Assembly: GCF_900108875.1 (NCBI RefSeq)
Contig: NZ_FNYJ01000002.1
Coordinates: forward strand, 779,383-843,382
Direction of reading: 5' to 3'
Source: Pseudomonas sp. NFR16
Lineage (GTDB): Bacteria; Pseudomonadota; Gammaproteobacteria; Pseudomonadales; Pseudomonadaceae
Length of the DNA stretch: 64,000 bases
The notes beneath the pieces were generated by a model. It ran no database searches and was not told the DNA's origin. It saw only the letters and a list, made by a program, of their open reading frames with translations. The translations under genes were made by a program, and so were the position numbers. Shown here in pieces: positions 49,480-58,325 of the stretch; within the stretch, counting starts at the first letter, position 1; every line of letters begins with the position of its first letter.

Positions 49480-50355
49480 ATGTCGTCACTGGACACCATC
49501 CAAGTCTTCCAGTCCCTGAACAGCTCGCCCCATGCGCGGCTGGAGCAGAGCGCGTTTCTGGGCGATGGCGTAGTGGCGGCCTTGTGGAACAACCGGCATG
49601 ACTCGCAGGATTATCACGCACCCAGCCATCACACGCTGTCCTGTTACATCGCCGGCGGCACGGGGACCTTTCGCCGCGATCAGCCCGATAAAAAGGGTTC
49701 CCCCGACAAAATCTGCACACTGCCGGCCGGGCATCAGTCGTCTTGGGTGGTGAACGGGGAGATTCGCCTGGCGCATTTGTATATCAGTCCCGAGCAGTTT
49801 TCCCTGAACTGCGTCACCCTGCTCGACCGAGAGCCGCGCGAGCTGGCGTTGCAGGAAAAGACCTTTCTGGCCGATCCGCAGCAGGCTGAGCGTTTTCACC
49901 GATTGATCGGCATGAACTGGAAGGAGCCAGGCGAACGCCTGCTCACCAGCAGCCTGGCGCATGAACTGCTCGACCACATGATCCTCAGCCAGGTGGGGCT
50001 GCGTGAAGGGCTTCGCCTGAAGGGCGGTCTCGCCCCACATTTGCGCCGTCAACTGGTGGAGTTCATCGAGCTGAACCTCGCAGAACCGCTGAGCCTGGGT
50101 CAGTTGGCGGGCACGTGCTCGCTGTCGGAATACCATTTCGCACGGATGTTCCGCGAGAGCTTTGGCCTGCCGCCTCATCAATATCTGCTTGCCCGCCGAA
50201 TCAGCCGCGCCCGCGACCTGCTGCGCAGCACGCGCATGGCGTTTGGCGAAATTGCAGTGGAATGCGGATTCGCCAGCGCCAGTCATTTCAGCAACAGGTT
50301 CAAACAGGCGATGGGCGCCACGGCCGGTGAATACCGGATGGCGTTCCAGTCCTGA
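49480..50355 (+). CDS. AraC-family transcriptional regulator
   Basis: A 291-residue AraC/XylS protein. The N-terminal half is a cupin-like effector domain; the C-terminal 100 residues carry two helix-turn-helix units: LSLGQLAGTCSLSEYHFARMFRESFGLPPHQYL and FGEIAVECGFASASHFSNRFKQAMGATAGEYR. The likely target is the divergent EamA exporter gene. The ATG at 49480 has GAG 6 nt upstream; an ATG at 49474 is possible. Effector unknown. Confidence 0.9.
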   Translation: MSSLDTIQVFQSLNSSPHARLEQSAFLGDGVVAALWNNRHDSQDYHAPSHHTLSCYIAGGTGTFRRDQPDKKGSPDKICTLPAGHQSSWVVNGEIRLAHLYISPEQFSLNCVTLLDREPRELALQEKTFLADPQQAERFHRLIGMNWKEPGERLLTSSLAHELLDHMILSQVGLREGLRLKGGLAPHLRRQLVEFIELNLAEPLSLGQLAGTCSLSEYHFARMFRESFGLPPHQYLLARRISRARDLLRSTRMAFGEIAVECGFASASHFSNRFKQAMGATAGEYRMAFQS

Positions 50356-50515
50356 TCCAAACCCGAGAAGACCTGAGCTTGCGCCCTGGGTGATGCATTG
50401 CTTTTGGCTGATCAAATACTCGCCAATGCGCCGGATTCTGTGGGAGTGCTTGCTCGCCAACACCCGAGAATCTGTGGATACGCCCCCTTCGATCAACAGC
50501 GTAACGCCCGACGCC

Positions 50516-50600
50516 TTCCCGGCTAAAGCCGGTCCTACGAAAAACTTGCAGCGCCTATAGGACCGCCTTCAGCCGGGAAGAGGCCGGTGCATGCGCCCCT
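50516..50600. repeat. REP pair at the head of the tandem array
   Basis: An inverted copy TTCCCGGCTAAAGCCGGTCC (50516-50535) faces a degenerate copy ATAGGACCGCCTTCAGCCGG (50557-50576), leading into the 45-bp array. It looks like the seed from which the array grew. Confidence 0.8.
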
Positions 50601-51180
50601 GTAGGACCGGCTTTAGCCGGGCAAAGGCCAGTGCAGGCTGCCCCTGTAGGACCGGCTTTAGCCGGGAAAAGGCCAGTGCAGGTGGCCCCTGTAGGACCGG
50701 CCTCAGCCGGGAAAAGGCCAGTGCATGCTGCCCCTGTAGGACCGGCTTTAGCCGGGCAAAGGCCAGTGCAGGCTGCCCCTGTAGGACCGGCTTTAGCCGG
50801 GAAAAGGCCAGTGCAGGTGGCCCCTGTAGGACCGGCCTCAGCCGGGAAAAGGCCAGTGCATGCTGCCCCTGTAGGACCGGCTTTAGCCGGGCAAAGGCCA
50901 GTGCAGGCTGCCCCTGTAGGACCGGCTTGAACCGGGAAGAGGCCGGTGCATGCGCCCCTGTAGGACCGGCTTTAGCCGGGAAAAGGCCGGTGCATGCTGC
51001 CCATGTAGGACCGGCTTTAGCCGGGCAAAGGCCAGTGCAGGCTGCCCCTGTAGGACCGGCTTGAACCGGGAAGAGGCCGGTGCATGCGCCCCTGTAGGAC
51101 CGGCTTGAACCGGGAAAAGGCCGGTGCAGGCTGCCCCTGTAGGACCGGCTTTAGCCGGGAAGAGGCCAGTGCCGGCTGTG
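50601..51180. repeat. Tandem REP array, 13 units of 44-45 bp with 135-bp higher-order period
   Basis: Units begin with GTAGGACCGG at 50601, 50646, 50691, 50736, 50781, 50826, 50871, 50916, 50960, 51005, 51050, 51094 and 51139. Each holds the palindrome CCGGCTTTAGCCGG (or CCTCAG / TTGAAC variants) and a spacer ending CTGCCCCT. Units 1-3 (50601-50735) are repeated base for base as units 4-6 (50736-50870), and unit 7 repeats unit 1. Units 8 and 11 are identical 44-bp variants lacking one T. Because 45 is a multiple of 3, the array is open in several frames (for example 50591-51064), but I regard those as non-coding. Confidence 0.92.
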
Positions 51181-51353
51181 GCGATGCAGCAGCCCGGAGC
51201 CACTTTTCGCGGGCAAGCGCGCTGCTGCGGTCATTCACTGTCCGCCCGCGCCAACACCCATCCTGTTGGAGCGAGCGTGCTCGCGAACTGCCGGGCACCG
51301 GCAGTACAACCGGCTGGCGCGTTATGTCAGGCAAACGGCGCTGTATTGCCGAC
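51181..51353. other. Degenerate REP remnants after the array
   Basis: Single half-sites of other REP families occur here: TCGCGGGCAAGCGCGCTGCT near 51207 and TTGGAGCGAGCGTGCTCGCG near 51266. They may help end transcription of the receptor gene, whose stop is at 51354. Confidence 0.6.
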
Positions 51354-53735
51354 TCAGAATTCCAGTGTGGTCGCGAGGATCACCTGACGGGCATCGCCCA
51401 TCGAGACGAAGTAGCGGCTGACTGCCGAGCTGTAATAGGTGCGGTCGAAGAGGTTCTTCACATTGAGCTGCAACTTCACTTTCTGGCCGTCCAGCCTTGT
51501 TTCATAGGTCGCGAACGCGTCGGCAACGGCGTAGCCCGGCAAATTGAAATCGTTGTCCGGGTTGCCGGCGCGTTTGCTCACCCAGTGCGCCCCGGCACCA
51601 GCGCGCAATCGATCGGACCCCAGTACCTGACCGAAATCGTAAACCGCCGAAAGCGAGCCGCTGTGTCTCGGCACGTTCTGCAAGCGATTGCCCTTGAGCG
51701 TCGGATCGTCGACCACCCAGGCGTCAGTGAACGCGTAGCCGCCGATCAGGCTCCAGCGATCGGACAGCTCCCCGCTCACATCGAGCTCCATCCCCCGCGA
51801 ATGCACTTCGCCCGCCGTGGTGTAGACCGTCTGGGTCGTCTGCGAGTCGAAATTGGCCACCAGCACATCGCGCTTGCGGATGTCGAACAGCGCCAGCGTT
51901 GCGCTCATGCGATTGTCCACATCCCATTTCGCGCCCAACTCCCACGACTTCGCTCGCTCCGGTGGCGTGTCCGAGCCCAGCACCGTGTTGTCTGCGAGCG
52001 TCGCAATGCTGGAGTTGGGTTTGAACGACTCGGTGTAGCTGCCATAAAGCGACAGCTCATCGTTGTAGCGATACACGAGGCCGGCCCGGGGAATCCATTT
52101 GTCACCGTTGAGGTCAGTGTTGCGGGTAAAGGGCGTGCCTTTGCCGGCCTGCTGATCGAACATTTCATAGCGCGCACCGGCCACGAAAATCCAGCGGTCG
52201 CTCAGGTGAACGGAATCCTGAAAGAACAGTGAGTCAGTGCGCAGGATGTCCTTCTGATTGCTGTCCGACGCGCTGACCTGCGTGCCCTCGACCTCCTGGC
52301 CATAGACCGGATCGGCGTAGCTGAACGTCGTGCGGCTTTTTTGGCGGATCAGTTCGCCGCGATATATCTTGCGGTATTCATCGTCGACGCCGAACAGCAC
52401 CTCATGCTGCATGCCCGCCAGATCTGTCGTGCCGGCAAGGCTGAGGGTGGTGAAGCGATCGACGCTCAGGGCATTCCCTGTTCCATCCATCGAGCGCGTG
52501 AGTGTGCCGTCGACCGGACTCACCGCCGTGACGCGGACCTGGCTGGCATCGTACGTTTCGCGGTTGTAACTGAATCCCAGATGCGCTTTCCAGTTGTCGT
52601 CTAATCCTTGATCGACCTCGACCCGATACAGATCCGAGCGACCTTCCATGCTGTTGAACGGCTCATCAAGGCGGCGTCCGGCCGGAATATCCAGCGGTCG
52701 GCTGGTGCGCGGGTCAATGGCCGTGCCCCGATCGAAAGGCGACAGAAACTCTCGGTGCTCGTAGGCGGCCAACAGTTGCGTGTCGTCACCGTACCAGGCC
52801 AGCGAAGGCGCGATCAGCGTCTCGCGATGAACGCCGAAATTGCGCCAGTAATCTTCATCTTCATGATCGACGATCATCCGGTAGGCCAGGCCCTGCCCTT
52901 GCTCGTCAGCATCGCCCAAGGCGCCGGTACTGTCGAGCGTGCCGCCGCTGCCGTTCTTGCCCGATCCATAGCTGGAGCCCCGCGCCGTCAAGGCGGTATA
53001 GGGCTGCAACTGCGGGCGCTTGCTGACCACATTGATGACGCCGCCAGGATCCTGAATCCCGTACAGCACGGACGCCGGGCCCTTGAGCACTTCAATCCGC
53101 TCAGCCGTTGCGTTGAGGCTGCGCCCCTGCACCACGGGCATGCCGTCGCGCATGATCGAGCCATCGCGATTGTCGCCGAATCCGCGCTTCATCAGAGTGT
53201 CCTGAGTGCTGCCCAGCGTGTTGCCCTGGGTCACGCCGCTGACATTGTTCAGCGCGTCGTCGAGATTACGCGGCGCCTGATCGCTGAGCACTTGCGCCGG
53301 CACCACACTCACAGCCTGAGGGTTTTCCAACGGCGGCGTTGACGTGCGCATCACCGAGGTGCTGACGGGCGGCTGATAACTCGACGTCGCGTTACGCCGC
53401 GAATCGATCTGCGTCAGGCCGAGGGTGATCGCGCCATCGACGGCAACAGGTTCCAGGGTAAAGGTCGTGGGCGTCGCGCGCCGGAACGTCAGGCCGGACT
53501 TGCCCAACAGGATGCGCAACGCCTGCTCGGCACTGAACGATCCGCTGAGTGCTGGCGCTTCGATGCGGTAGGGCGTTTCCTGCGTATAGATGATGCCCTG
53601 CCCTGTCACTCGGCTGAAATCGCTGAGTGCCTGAGGCAAGGGCTTCGCGGCGATGGAAAACGTGTAGGCCGGCTCCGCCGCTTGAACGCATGCGCTCCCG
53701 ACCGTCAGCATGGAAATGCCGAGCCAGACTTTCAA
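51354..53735 (-). CDS. TonB-dependent siderophore receptor with STN signalling domain
   Basis: A 793-residue outer-membrane receptor. Signal peptide to about residue 20 (...SACVQA); STN domain at about 22-95 (FSIAAKPLPQALSDFSRVTGQGIIY), which signals to the FecR protein; plug at about 125-250 with GIQDPGGVINVVSKRP; a 22-strand barrel ending in Phe (ILATTLEF). Likely transports a ferric siderophore, perhaps a hydroxamate, since PepSY/DUF3325 partners accompany such receptors; the ligand is not determinable. The start appears to be TTG 53735, with GGAGG 9 nt upstream and a complete signal peptide only from this codon; the first internal ATG (53711) would truncate it. Confidence 0.9.
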   Translation of the reverse strand: MKVWLGISMLTVGSACVQAAEPAYTFSIAAKPLPQALSDFSRVTGQGIIYTQETPYRIEAPALSGSFSAEQALRILLGKSGLTFRRATPTTFTLEPVAVDGAITLGLTQIDSRRNATSSYQPPVSTSVMRTSTPPLENPQAVSVVPAQVLSDQAPRNLDDALNNVSGVTQGNTLGSTQDTLMKRGFGDNRDGSIMRDGMPVVQGRSLNATAERIEVLKGPASVLYGIQDPGGVINVVSKRPQLQPYTALTARGSSYGSGKNGSGGTLDSTGALGDADEQGQGLAYRMIVDHEDEDYWRNFGVHRETLIAPSLAWYGDDTQLLAAYEHREFLSPFDRGTAIDPRTSRPLDIPAGRRLDEPFNSMEGRSDLYRVEVDQGLDDNWKAHLGFSYNRETYDASQVRVTAVSPVDGTLTRSMDGTGNALSVDRFTTLSLAGTTDLAGMQHEVLFGVDDEYRKIYRGELIRQKSRTTFSYADPVYGQEVEGTQVSASDSNQKDILRTDSLFFQDSVHLSDRWIFVAGARYEMFDQQAGKGTPFTRNTDLNGDKWIPRAGLVYRYNDELSLYGSYTESFKPNSSIATLADNTVLGSDTPPERAKSWELGAKWDVDNRMSATLALFDIRKRDVLVANFDSQTTQTVYTTAGEVHSRGMELDVSGELSDRWSLIGGYAFTDAWVVDDPTLKGNRLQNVPRHSGSLSAVYDFGQVLGSDRLRAGAGAHWVSKRAGNPDNDFNLPGYAVADAFATYETRLDGQKVKLQLNVKNLFDRTYYSSAVSRYFVSMGDARQVILATTLEF

Positions 53736-53849
53736 GTTGAAGCCCCTCCGAATGCACCACGAACCTGTGGTCGGCCACGATCACGTTCGCCGCCTGATGG
53801 CGGGCGAGCATGATTTGTCAGACGTCCCGACTGGACCGACCCTTGCTGA

Positions 53850-54848
53850 TCAGCGGATCACGATCACCCGTCCCAACGCTTCGTACTGCTCGAAACCGAT
53901 GACCGATTTCAGCGCGGCCAGCACGGCTTGCGGGTCTTTGCTGGGGAAACTGCCGCTGACTGTCTTCGCTGCCAGCTCATCGTTGAGCACGACGATGCGT
54001 CCCGGGTAATAGCGACTCAAATCATCGATGACATCGGCCAGCGGCGTGCGGTAGTAGTTGAGCCAGCCCTGACGCCACGCCAGCTGATTTTCACTGTCCA
54101 CCGCTCGGGGCTCACTGGTGCGGGCAAGGTCATAATCGACCTGTTGACCGGCCGTGAGAATCTGCTGCGGCAACTGCGCGCCCGCTTTCACACCCACCCG
54201 CCCTGACAGCACCGTGACCTGAGCGCCCACCGGCTGCAGGCGCACTTCGAATTGCGTGCCGAGCACTCGGGTTTCACCCTGACCGCCCTCGACCACGAAC
54301 GGCTCTCCGGTGTGCGTGACCTGAAAGAACGCCGCACCACGGCGCAGCTCGACATGCCGCTCCCCGTGGCTGAAATGCACGGCAATCGCGCTGTCGGCCT
54401 CCAGCGTCACCTGCGATTGATCCGCCAGCGTCACCGTGCGCACCTGACCGGGAGCAGACACGTAATCGGCGCCGAAATCATCGACCCATCGCTGCGGTTT
54501 CCAGCCCAGGCCAACGCCCACCATGAGCACCAGAGACGCCGCCATCGCCAAGGCTGCGCTCCAGCGCGGCAGCGTGCGTTCGCGCGGCGCATCATCCATG
54601 GCCTTGAGCAGCGCATCGAGCGCGACAGCGTCTTCAGCCGCCACACGAGCCGCCGGTTCTTCGCTCAATTCCCACAGCACCTGAGCCTGCGCGTAGGCCT
54701 CGGCATGGGCCGGATCAGCTTGCAGCCAGCGGCTGAAACGCGCCTGGTCGTCAGCCGTCGGCTCATCGTGCAGCAGACTCAGCCAGTTCAGCGCGGCAGC
54801 GTGTTGTTCAGGGGTCATCATCCGGATCGAATCCACAGGCGCTTTCAT
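53850..54848 (-). CDS. FecR-type anti-sigma / sigma regulator
   Basis: A 332-residue FecR family protein. N-terminal cytoplasmic DUF4880 domain (NWLSLLHDEPTADDQARFSRWLQADPAHAEAYAQ), one helix (AALAMAASLVLMVGVGLGW, residues about 100-118), then the periplasmic FecR domain (RTVTLADQSQVTLEADSAIAVHFSHGERHVEL...GAAFFQVTHTGEPFVV) and a C-terminal STN-like segment. It should relay the receptor's signal to the ECF sigma factor encoded just upstream. The ATG shares one base with the sigma stop (TGATG), so translation is coupled. Confidence 0.92.
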   Translation of the reverse strand: MKAPVDSIRMMTPEQHAAALNWLSLLHDEPTADDQARFSRWLQADPAHAEAYAQAQVLWELSEEPAARVAAEDAVALDALLKAMDDAPRERTLPRWSAALAMAASLVLMVGVGLGWKPQRWVDDFGADYVSAPGQVRTVTLADQSQVTLEADSAIAVHFSHGERHVELRRGAAFFQVTHTGEPFVVEGGQGETRVLGTQFEVRLQPVGAQVTVLSGRVGVKAGAQLPQQILTAGQQVDYDLARTSEPRAVDSENQLAWRQGWLNYYRTPLADVIDDLSRYYPGRIVVLNDELAAKTVSGSFPSKDPQAVLAALKSVIGFEQYEALGRVIVIR

Positions 54849-55453
54849 CAACGTGCGTCCTCGGACTTCGCACGAGCGGGAGCAGCCCGTCCGGCGTCCA
54901 GATCCAGGCTTGCCTTGCAGGCTTGCAAGGCGCGCATCATATGTTTTTCCACTGCACTTTGCGAAAGCCCCATGGCTTTAGCGATCTCGCCGTACTTGCG
55001 CCCGTGAATGCGATTGAGCAGGAAAATCTGCCGGGTCCTTTCGGGCAATCCGCGCAGCGCCGCTTCGATATGACGCAGGTCATTGCTGGCTTCCAGCGCT
55101 GCCTGCGGCTCGTCGGCGCGGGCCTCCTGTGCGTCCGGCATCAGCTCTTCGCTCAACCGCGCCCGCGTGCCTTCGTTGCGCAGATGGTCGATGGCGATGT
55201 TGCCTGCGCATCGCAGCAGATACGTGTTGAGTTCCTCGACCTGCACCAGCGGCCTGCGCCAGAACCGCACGAACAGGTCCTGTACCAGATCCGCCGCCGT
55301 CGCCCGGCAGCCGACACGCCGACTGACCAGCGCTTCCATCTGCGGGCGCTGGGACAAAAACACTTTGAGAAAATGCGCGCGTGCGGTCTTCGGCGCGTCC
55401 TGATCATTGTCAGGCGAGGCCGGATCCGGATTCGGCGGGGTAAGGTCGATCAT
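54848..55453 (-). CDS. Iron-starvation ECF sigma factor (FecI/FpvI type)
   Basis: A 201-residue ECF sigma factor. Region 2 is visible at RRVGCRATAADLVQDLFVRFWRRP and YLLRCAGNIAIDHLRNE; region 4 at LPERTRQIFLLNRIHGRKYGEIAKAMGLSQSAVEKHMMRAL with its helix-turn-helix. It is expected to direct transcription of the receptor gene downstream when the siderophore is sensed. It starts at ATG 55453, 7 nt after the DUF3325 stop, without a good ribosome site of its own, suggesting coupled translation. Unusually, it is placed behind three membrane-protein genes in one Fur-controlled transcript. Confidence 0.92.
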   Translation of the reverse strand: MIDLTPPNPDPASPDNDQDAPKTARAHFLKVFLSQRPQMEALVSRRVGCRATAADLVQDLFVRFWRRPLVQVEELNTYLLRCAGNIAIDHLRNEGTRARLSEELMPDAQEARADEPQAALEASNDLRHIEAALRGLPERTRQIFLLNRIHGRKYGEIAKAMGLSQSAVEKHMMRALQACKASLDLDAGRAAPARAKSEDAR

Positions 55454-55460
55454 GATGGAC

Positions 55461-55793
55461 TCAGGCCAGCAGTTGGATGAAGGCAACGATCGGGCTGACA
55501 AACGCCACGATCCCCGCCAGCCACAAGGCCTGCCTTGGCCAGTAGGACATCAGGAAAACCAGTGAAACCGCGCTGCCCATCAGCGCGGCGAACCAATGCA
55601 CCAGAGCAAAGCCCGTGCTCTGCAGCCCCAGCGCCACGATGAGAGACACCCACAACGCGCATCCGCCGAGCACTTTGAGCGACCTGCCGCGCGCGGTCGA
55701 CAGCGTACCGCCTGCCAGGTCGGCGTAATGGCGCGGCATGGAAAGGGACAAGGCCGCAAAGCCGACATAACAGAGCAGCGTCACCAGCACCAT
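55461..55793 (-). CDS. DUF3325 small membrane protein of an iron-uptake unit
   Basis: A 110-residue protein with three or four hydrophobic helices: LVTLLCYVGFAALSLSMPRHY, LKVLGGCALWVSLIVALGLQ, VHWFAALMGSAVSLVFLM and WLAGIVAFVSPIVAFIQLL. It fits DUF3325, found with PepSY proteins in siderophore loci and possibly helping a ferric reductase. The ATG shares a base with the PepSY stop (TGATG). Confidence 0.82.
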   Translation of the reverse strand: MVLVTLLCYVGFAALSLSMPRHYADLAGGTLSTARGRSLKVLGGCALWVSLIVALGLQSTGFALVHWFAALMGSAVSLVFLMSYWPRQALWLAGIVAFVSPIVAFIQLLA

Positions 55794-57424
55794 CAGTGCG
55801 GCTCCTGCACGATGGGTGTGCGGTTCGCGAGGACGCGATCACCCGGTGCGTCGGGCGATAACGGCTCGCCGGTGGAGGGCGCCGGGCCGGGCCGGACAGC
55901 GAGCGCGGCCTTGCCGTCCCCTCGAAACCTGAGGGCGCCCCATGCCATGAACAGTCCGGTGGCCAGCGCTGTCAGGTCCACGCCCGGCAACACCCAACGG
56001 CCTTGCTCCAACGAGATCCGCAGATAGCTGCCGGCGGTCACCGCGTCCAGCACCGGCAGGCTGCAGAACAGCAGCGCCGCCAGGGTCAGTTGTTCGCGCC
56101 ATGCCGTCCGGCCGTCGCGCAAAAAGACGCGCGCCAGGGCGTGCAGCAACGCCAGTCCCCAGACGCAGAAGAACGTTTTCACTTCCCAGTCGCTGCGCCC
56201 GGCAAGCCACACCGGCAATAGCCGGTTCGCCCAGAAGAAACTCACGATCGCCAGCATCAGGCCGGACATACTGGCGATGTTGAGCATCTCGACCAATCGC
56301 AGTTCGAACGGGATAACATCAGACCTTGCGTGTTTGAGCCGCCGTTTGCCCAGCCAGATCACCAGCCCGGTGCCGATCATCGCTGTGCCGCCGATGCCAC
56401 AGAGGAAATACAGCCAGCGCAAAAACGGTCCGGCAAAGTGCCCCATGTGCAGCCCGTAAAGCCCGCCCGCCAGCAACAGCGAAGCAGCGCTCATGCGGGT
56501 CTCATTATTCAATTCGCCGGTCACGCCGTCGAAGGTCAATGCTGTTCCCGGCTGATGCGCAATGTGATCAGCGCCACTGGCCGTGAGGGTCACCGATGCG
56601 CCGGCGTCCCCCGGATTGTTCACGGTCACCAGCCCCACCTGCTGGTTTGGCCACTTTTCGCGTGCGACTTCGAGCATCGGGCTCAGCGGTGCGAGCGTGG
56701 CCTGAGTCCCCGCTGCAGGCGCGGATCGGAAAGCCGGAAACAGATCGTTGAAGAACGTCTGAGTGTCCTTGCCGTAGGTCGTGAGAATACTCAGCGGCAT
56801 GATCATGGTCATGAAGATGACCAGACTGCTGTAGGTGATCATCAGGTGAAAAGGCAGCACCAGCACCGCAACCGCATTATGACCGTCAAGCCAGGTGCGC
56901 TGACCTTTGCGGGGCCGAAACGTGAAGAACTCCTTGAAGATTTTCTTGTGGGTGATGATCCCGCTGACCAAGGCGACGAACATCACCATCGCCGCCAGCG
57001 AGGCCAGCCAGCGCCCCCACGGATAGGGCATTTGCAGCTGGAAGTGGAAGCGATAGAAAAACTCGCCGCCGCTGCTTTCGCGCGCCTGCACCGGCACGCC
57101 GCTCAGCGCATCGAGCGACTTGCGCTCGAACCGGCCCTTGGCGTTGGTCCAGCTCACGGCGAGTTCCGGCGTGCGCTTGTCCGGCAGATTGATGAACCAG
57201 CGACGCGCATCGCCGGCATTCTGTTGCAGCCATTGCTGCGCTCGATCGACGCTGGCGGCAGCGGAAACCTGATGAGGCACGATTTCAGGCTGCGTCCACT
57301 GGGTGATTTCCTCTTTGAAATACGACAGCGTGCCGGTCAGGAAAATGGCGAAGAGCAACCAGCCGAACGTCAGTCCCGCCCAAGTGTGCAGCCAGGCCAT
57401 TGCCTGCCGGAAGCCTTCCTTCAC
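55793..57424 (-). CDS. PepSY-associated TM protein (putative ferric-siderophore reductase)
   Basis: A 543-residue PepSY-TM protein. The first helix contains AMAWLHTWAGLTFGWLLFAIFLTGTLSYF; a periplasmic PepSY region follows; then VALVSGIITHKKIFKEFFTFRP, a helix with HNAVAVLVLPFHLMITYS, and the GLHMGHFAGPFLRWLYFLCGIGGTAMIGTGLVIW pair near residue 350. The conserved His residues may bind heme. Relatives such as P. aeruginosa FoxB are implicated in iron reduction from siderophores in the inner membrane. The start is taken as GTG 57424, overlapping the DUF3649 stop by 4 nt (GTGA); upstream in-frame ATGs lie within that gene. Confidence 0.87.
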   Translation of the reverse strand: MKEGFRQAMAWLHTWAGLTFGWLLFAIFLTGTLSYFKEEITQWTQPEIVPHQVSAAASVDRAQQWLQQNAGDARRWFINLPDKRTPELAVSWTNAKGRFERKSLDALSGVPVQARESSGGEFFYRFHFQLQMPYPWGRWLASLAAMVMFVALVSGIITHKKIFKEFFTFRPRKGQRTWLDGHNAVAVLVLPFHLMITYSSLVIFMTMIMPLSILTTYGKDTQTFFNDLFPAFRSAPAAGTQATLAPLSPMLEVAREKWPNQQVGLVTVNNPGDAGASVTLTASGADHIAHQPGTALTFDGVTGELNNETRMSAASLLLAGGLYGLHMGHFAGPFLRWLYFLCGIGGTAMIGTGLVIWLGKRRLKHARSDVIPFELRLVEMLNIASMSGLMLAIVSFFWANRLLPVWLAGRSDWEVKTFFCVWGLALLHALARVFLRDGRTAWREQLTLAALLFCSLPVLDAVTAGSYLRISLEQGRWVLPGVDLTALATGLFMAWGALRFRGDGKAALAVRPGPAPSTGEPLSPDAPGDRVLANRTPIVQEPH

Positions 57425-57765
57425 AACAGCCACCTTGAGACCGCGTACAGCGCTGCCAGCGCGGCGCTCGGCAACAGCAGGCCAAACCATGCTCGCCAGG
57501 CAGAGCGGCACGCAAAGCACCAGAGCACGGCGGGCAGATAAACCAGGAAAGACACGGTCATTGCCAGCACCACGGCTTCAGCGCGAACCAGCGGAAGAAA
57601 CCGCGCCAGACAGATACTCGCCAGCGCGGTCAGCAGGTAGCCACCCATCAACGCTGCGACAACGCGAGACGCCACCGACATTCGCCAGCGCACCGACACG
57701 CCGGCCCGCGACCGCTTGCGTGCGCGTGCGTCTGCGGTAGGCGCGCCTGCCTGCCCGGCACTCAT
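57421..57765 (-). CDS. DUF3649 small membrane protein of an iron-uptake unit
   Basis: A 114-residue protein starting MSAGQAGAPTADARARKRSRAG, with a basic N-terminus and three hydrophobic helices (VVAALMGGYLLTALASICLARFL, LAMTVSFLVYLPAVLWCF and the C-terminal LLLPSAALAALYAVSRWLL). It fits DUF3649, the usual partner of PepSY and DUF3325 proteins. First gene of the six-gene iron unit, 110 nt downstream of a Fur-box match; a TTG two codons upstream (57771) is an alternative start. Confidence 0.8.
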   Translation of the reverse strand: MSAGQAGAPTADARARKRSRAGVSVRWRMSVASRVVAALMGGYLLTALASICLARFLPLVRAEAVVLAMTVSFLVYLPAVLWCFACRSAWRAWFGLLLPSAALAALYAVSRWLL

Positions 57766-57875
57766 CGACAAGCGCCTGCCACGAAACAGTCACTGCGCAA
57801 CGGCATCGGCCAGCGCGAAGCGCAAACAAGACGAAAGAAGGTCATGATCATCGGACATCGGGAAAAGAACGCAAT

Positions 57876-57894
57876 ATTAATGATAAATATTCTC
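57876..57894 (-). promoter_or_regulatory. Fur box upstream of the iron-uptake unit
   Basis: On the minus strand GAGAATATTTATCATTAAT matches 13 of 19 positions of the consensus GATAATGATAATCATTATC, including an intact central ATCATTA half. It sits about 110 nt before the DUF3649 start, in locally AT-rich DNA, as expected for Fur-repressed siderophore genes. Confidence 0.7.
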
Positions 57895-58325
57895 ATACGC
57901 AAAAGACTCTGCGACACCCGTCCCGTTCAGCAGCCATCAACCCATCCAAACGAGTGGACCGGAGATGCAAGACACTCGTCGATACAAACAGGCAAGTTGC
58001 TACACCTATCTGACGCGATAGTTGGCAATCTCCGCCAATAAACGTTGAATCCGTGGTTAAAAGTCGAAAACGGATTGGTGCCTGGTCAGCAGCCAGGTTC
58101 AGGGAAATCGCAGGATGGATGCCCCCGATCCTGAGCACCGCGAAAGCAGCCTCTACACAGCGGCCAGCTCCGCGCGACATCTGAAAAGTCGTTTTTGCAA
58201 TGAAATATTTCTTTCGTTTGGGGGGTTGAATTGTTCATCCACAGGCGCCAACACTGTGAGTGAGGGCAGACGAAAATCCACCTTCGTCGAGACTCTCCCG
58301 AGCAAGCCAAAGTAAGGGAAGAACT
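57895..58325. other. Intergenic region between the iron unit and the HPF-like gene
   Basis: About 430 bases with no credible gene. It carries the promoter of the HPF-like gene on the plus strand; AT-rich stretches near 58185-58215 are candidates. I recognise no specific operator. Confidence 0.4.

Noticed and set aside
50601..51180. Possible CRISPR array from the regular 45-bp period
   Set aside because: The whole unit repeats, with no unique spacers, and each unit is a REP palindrome; no cas gene is present.
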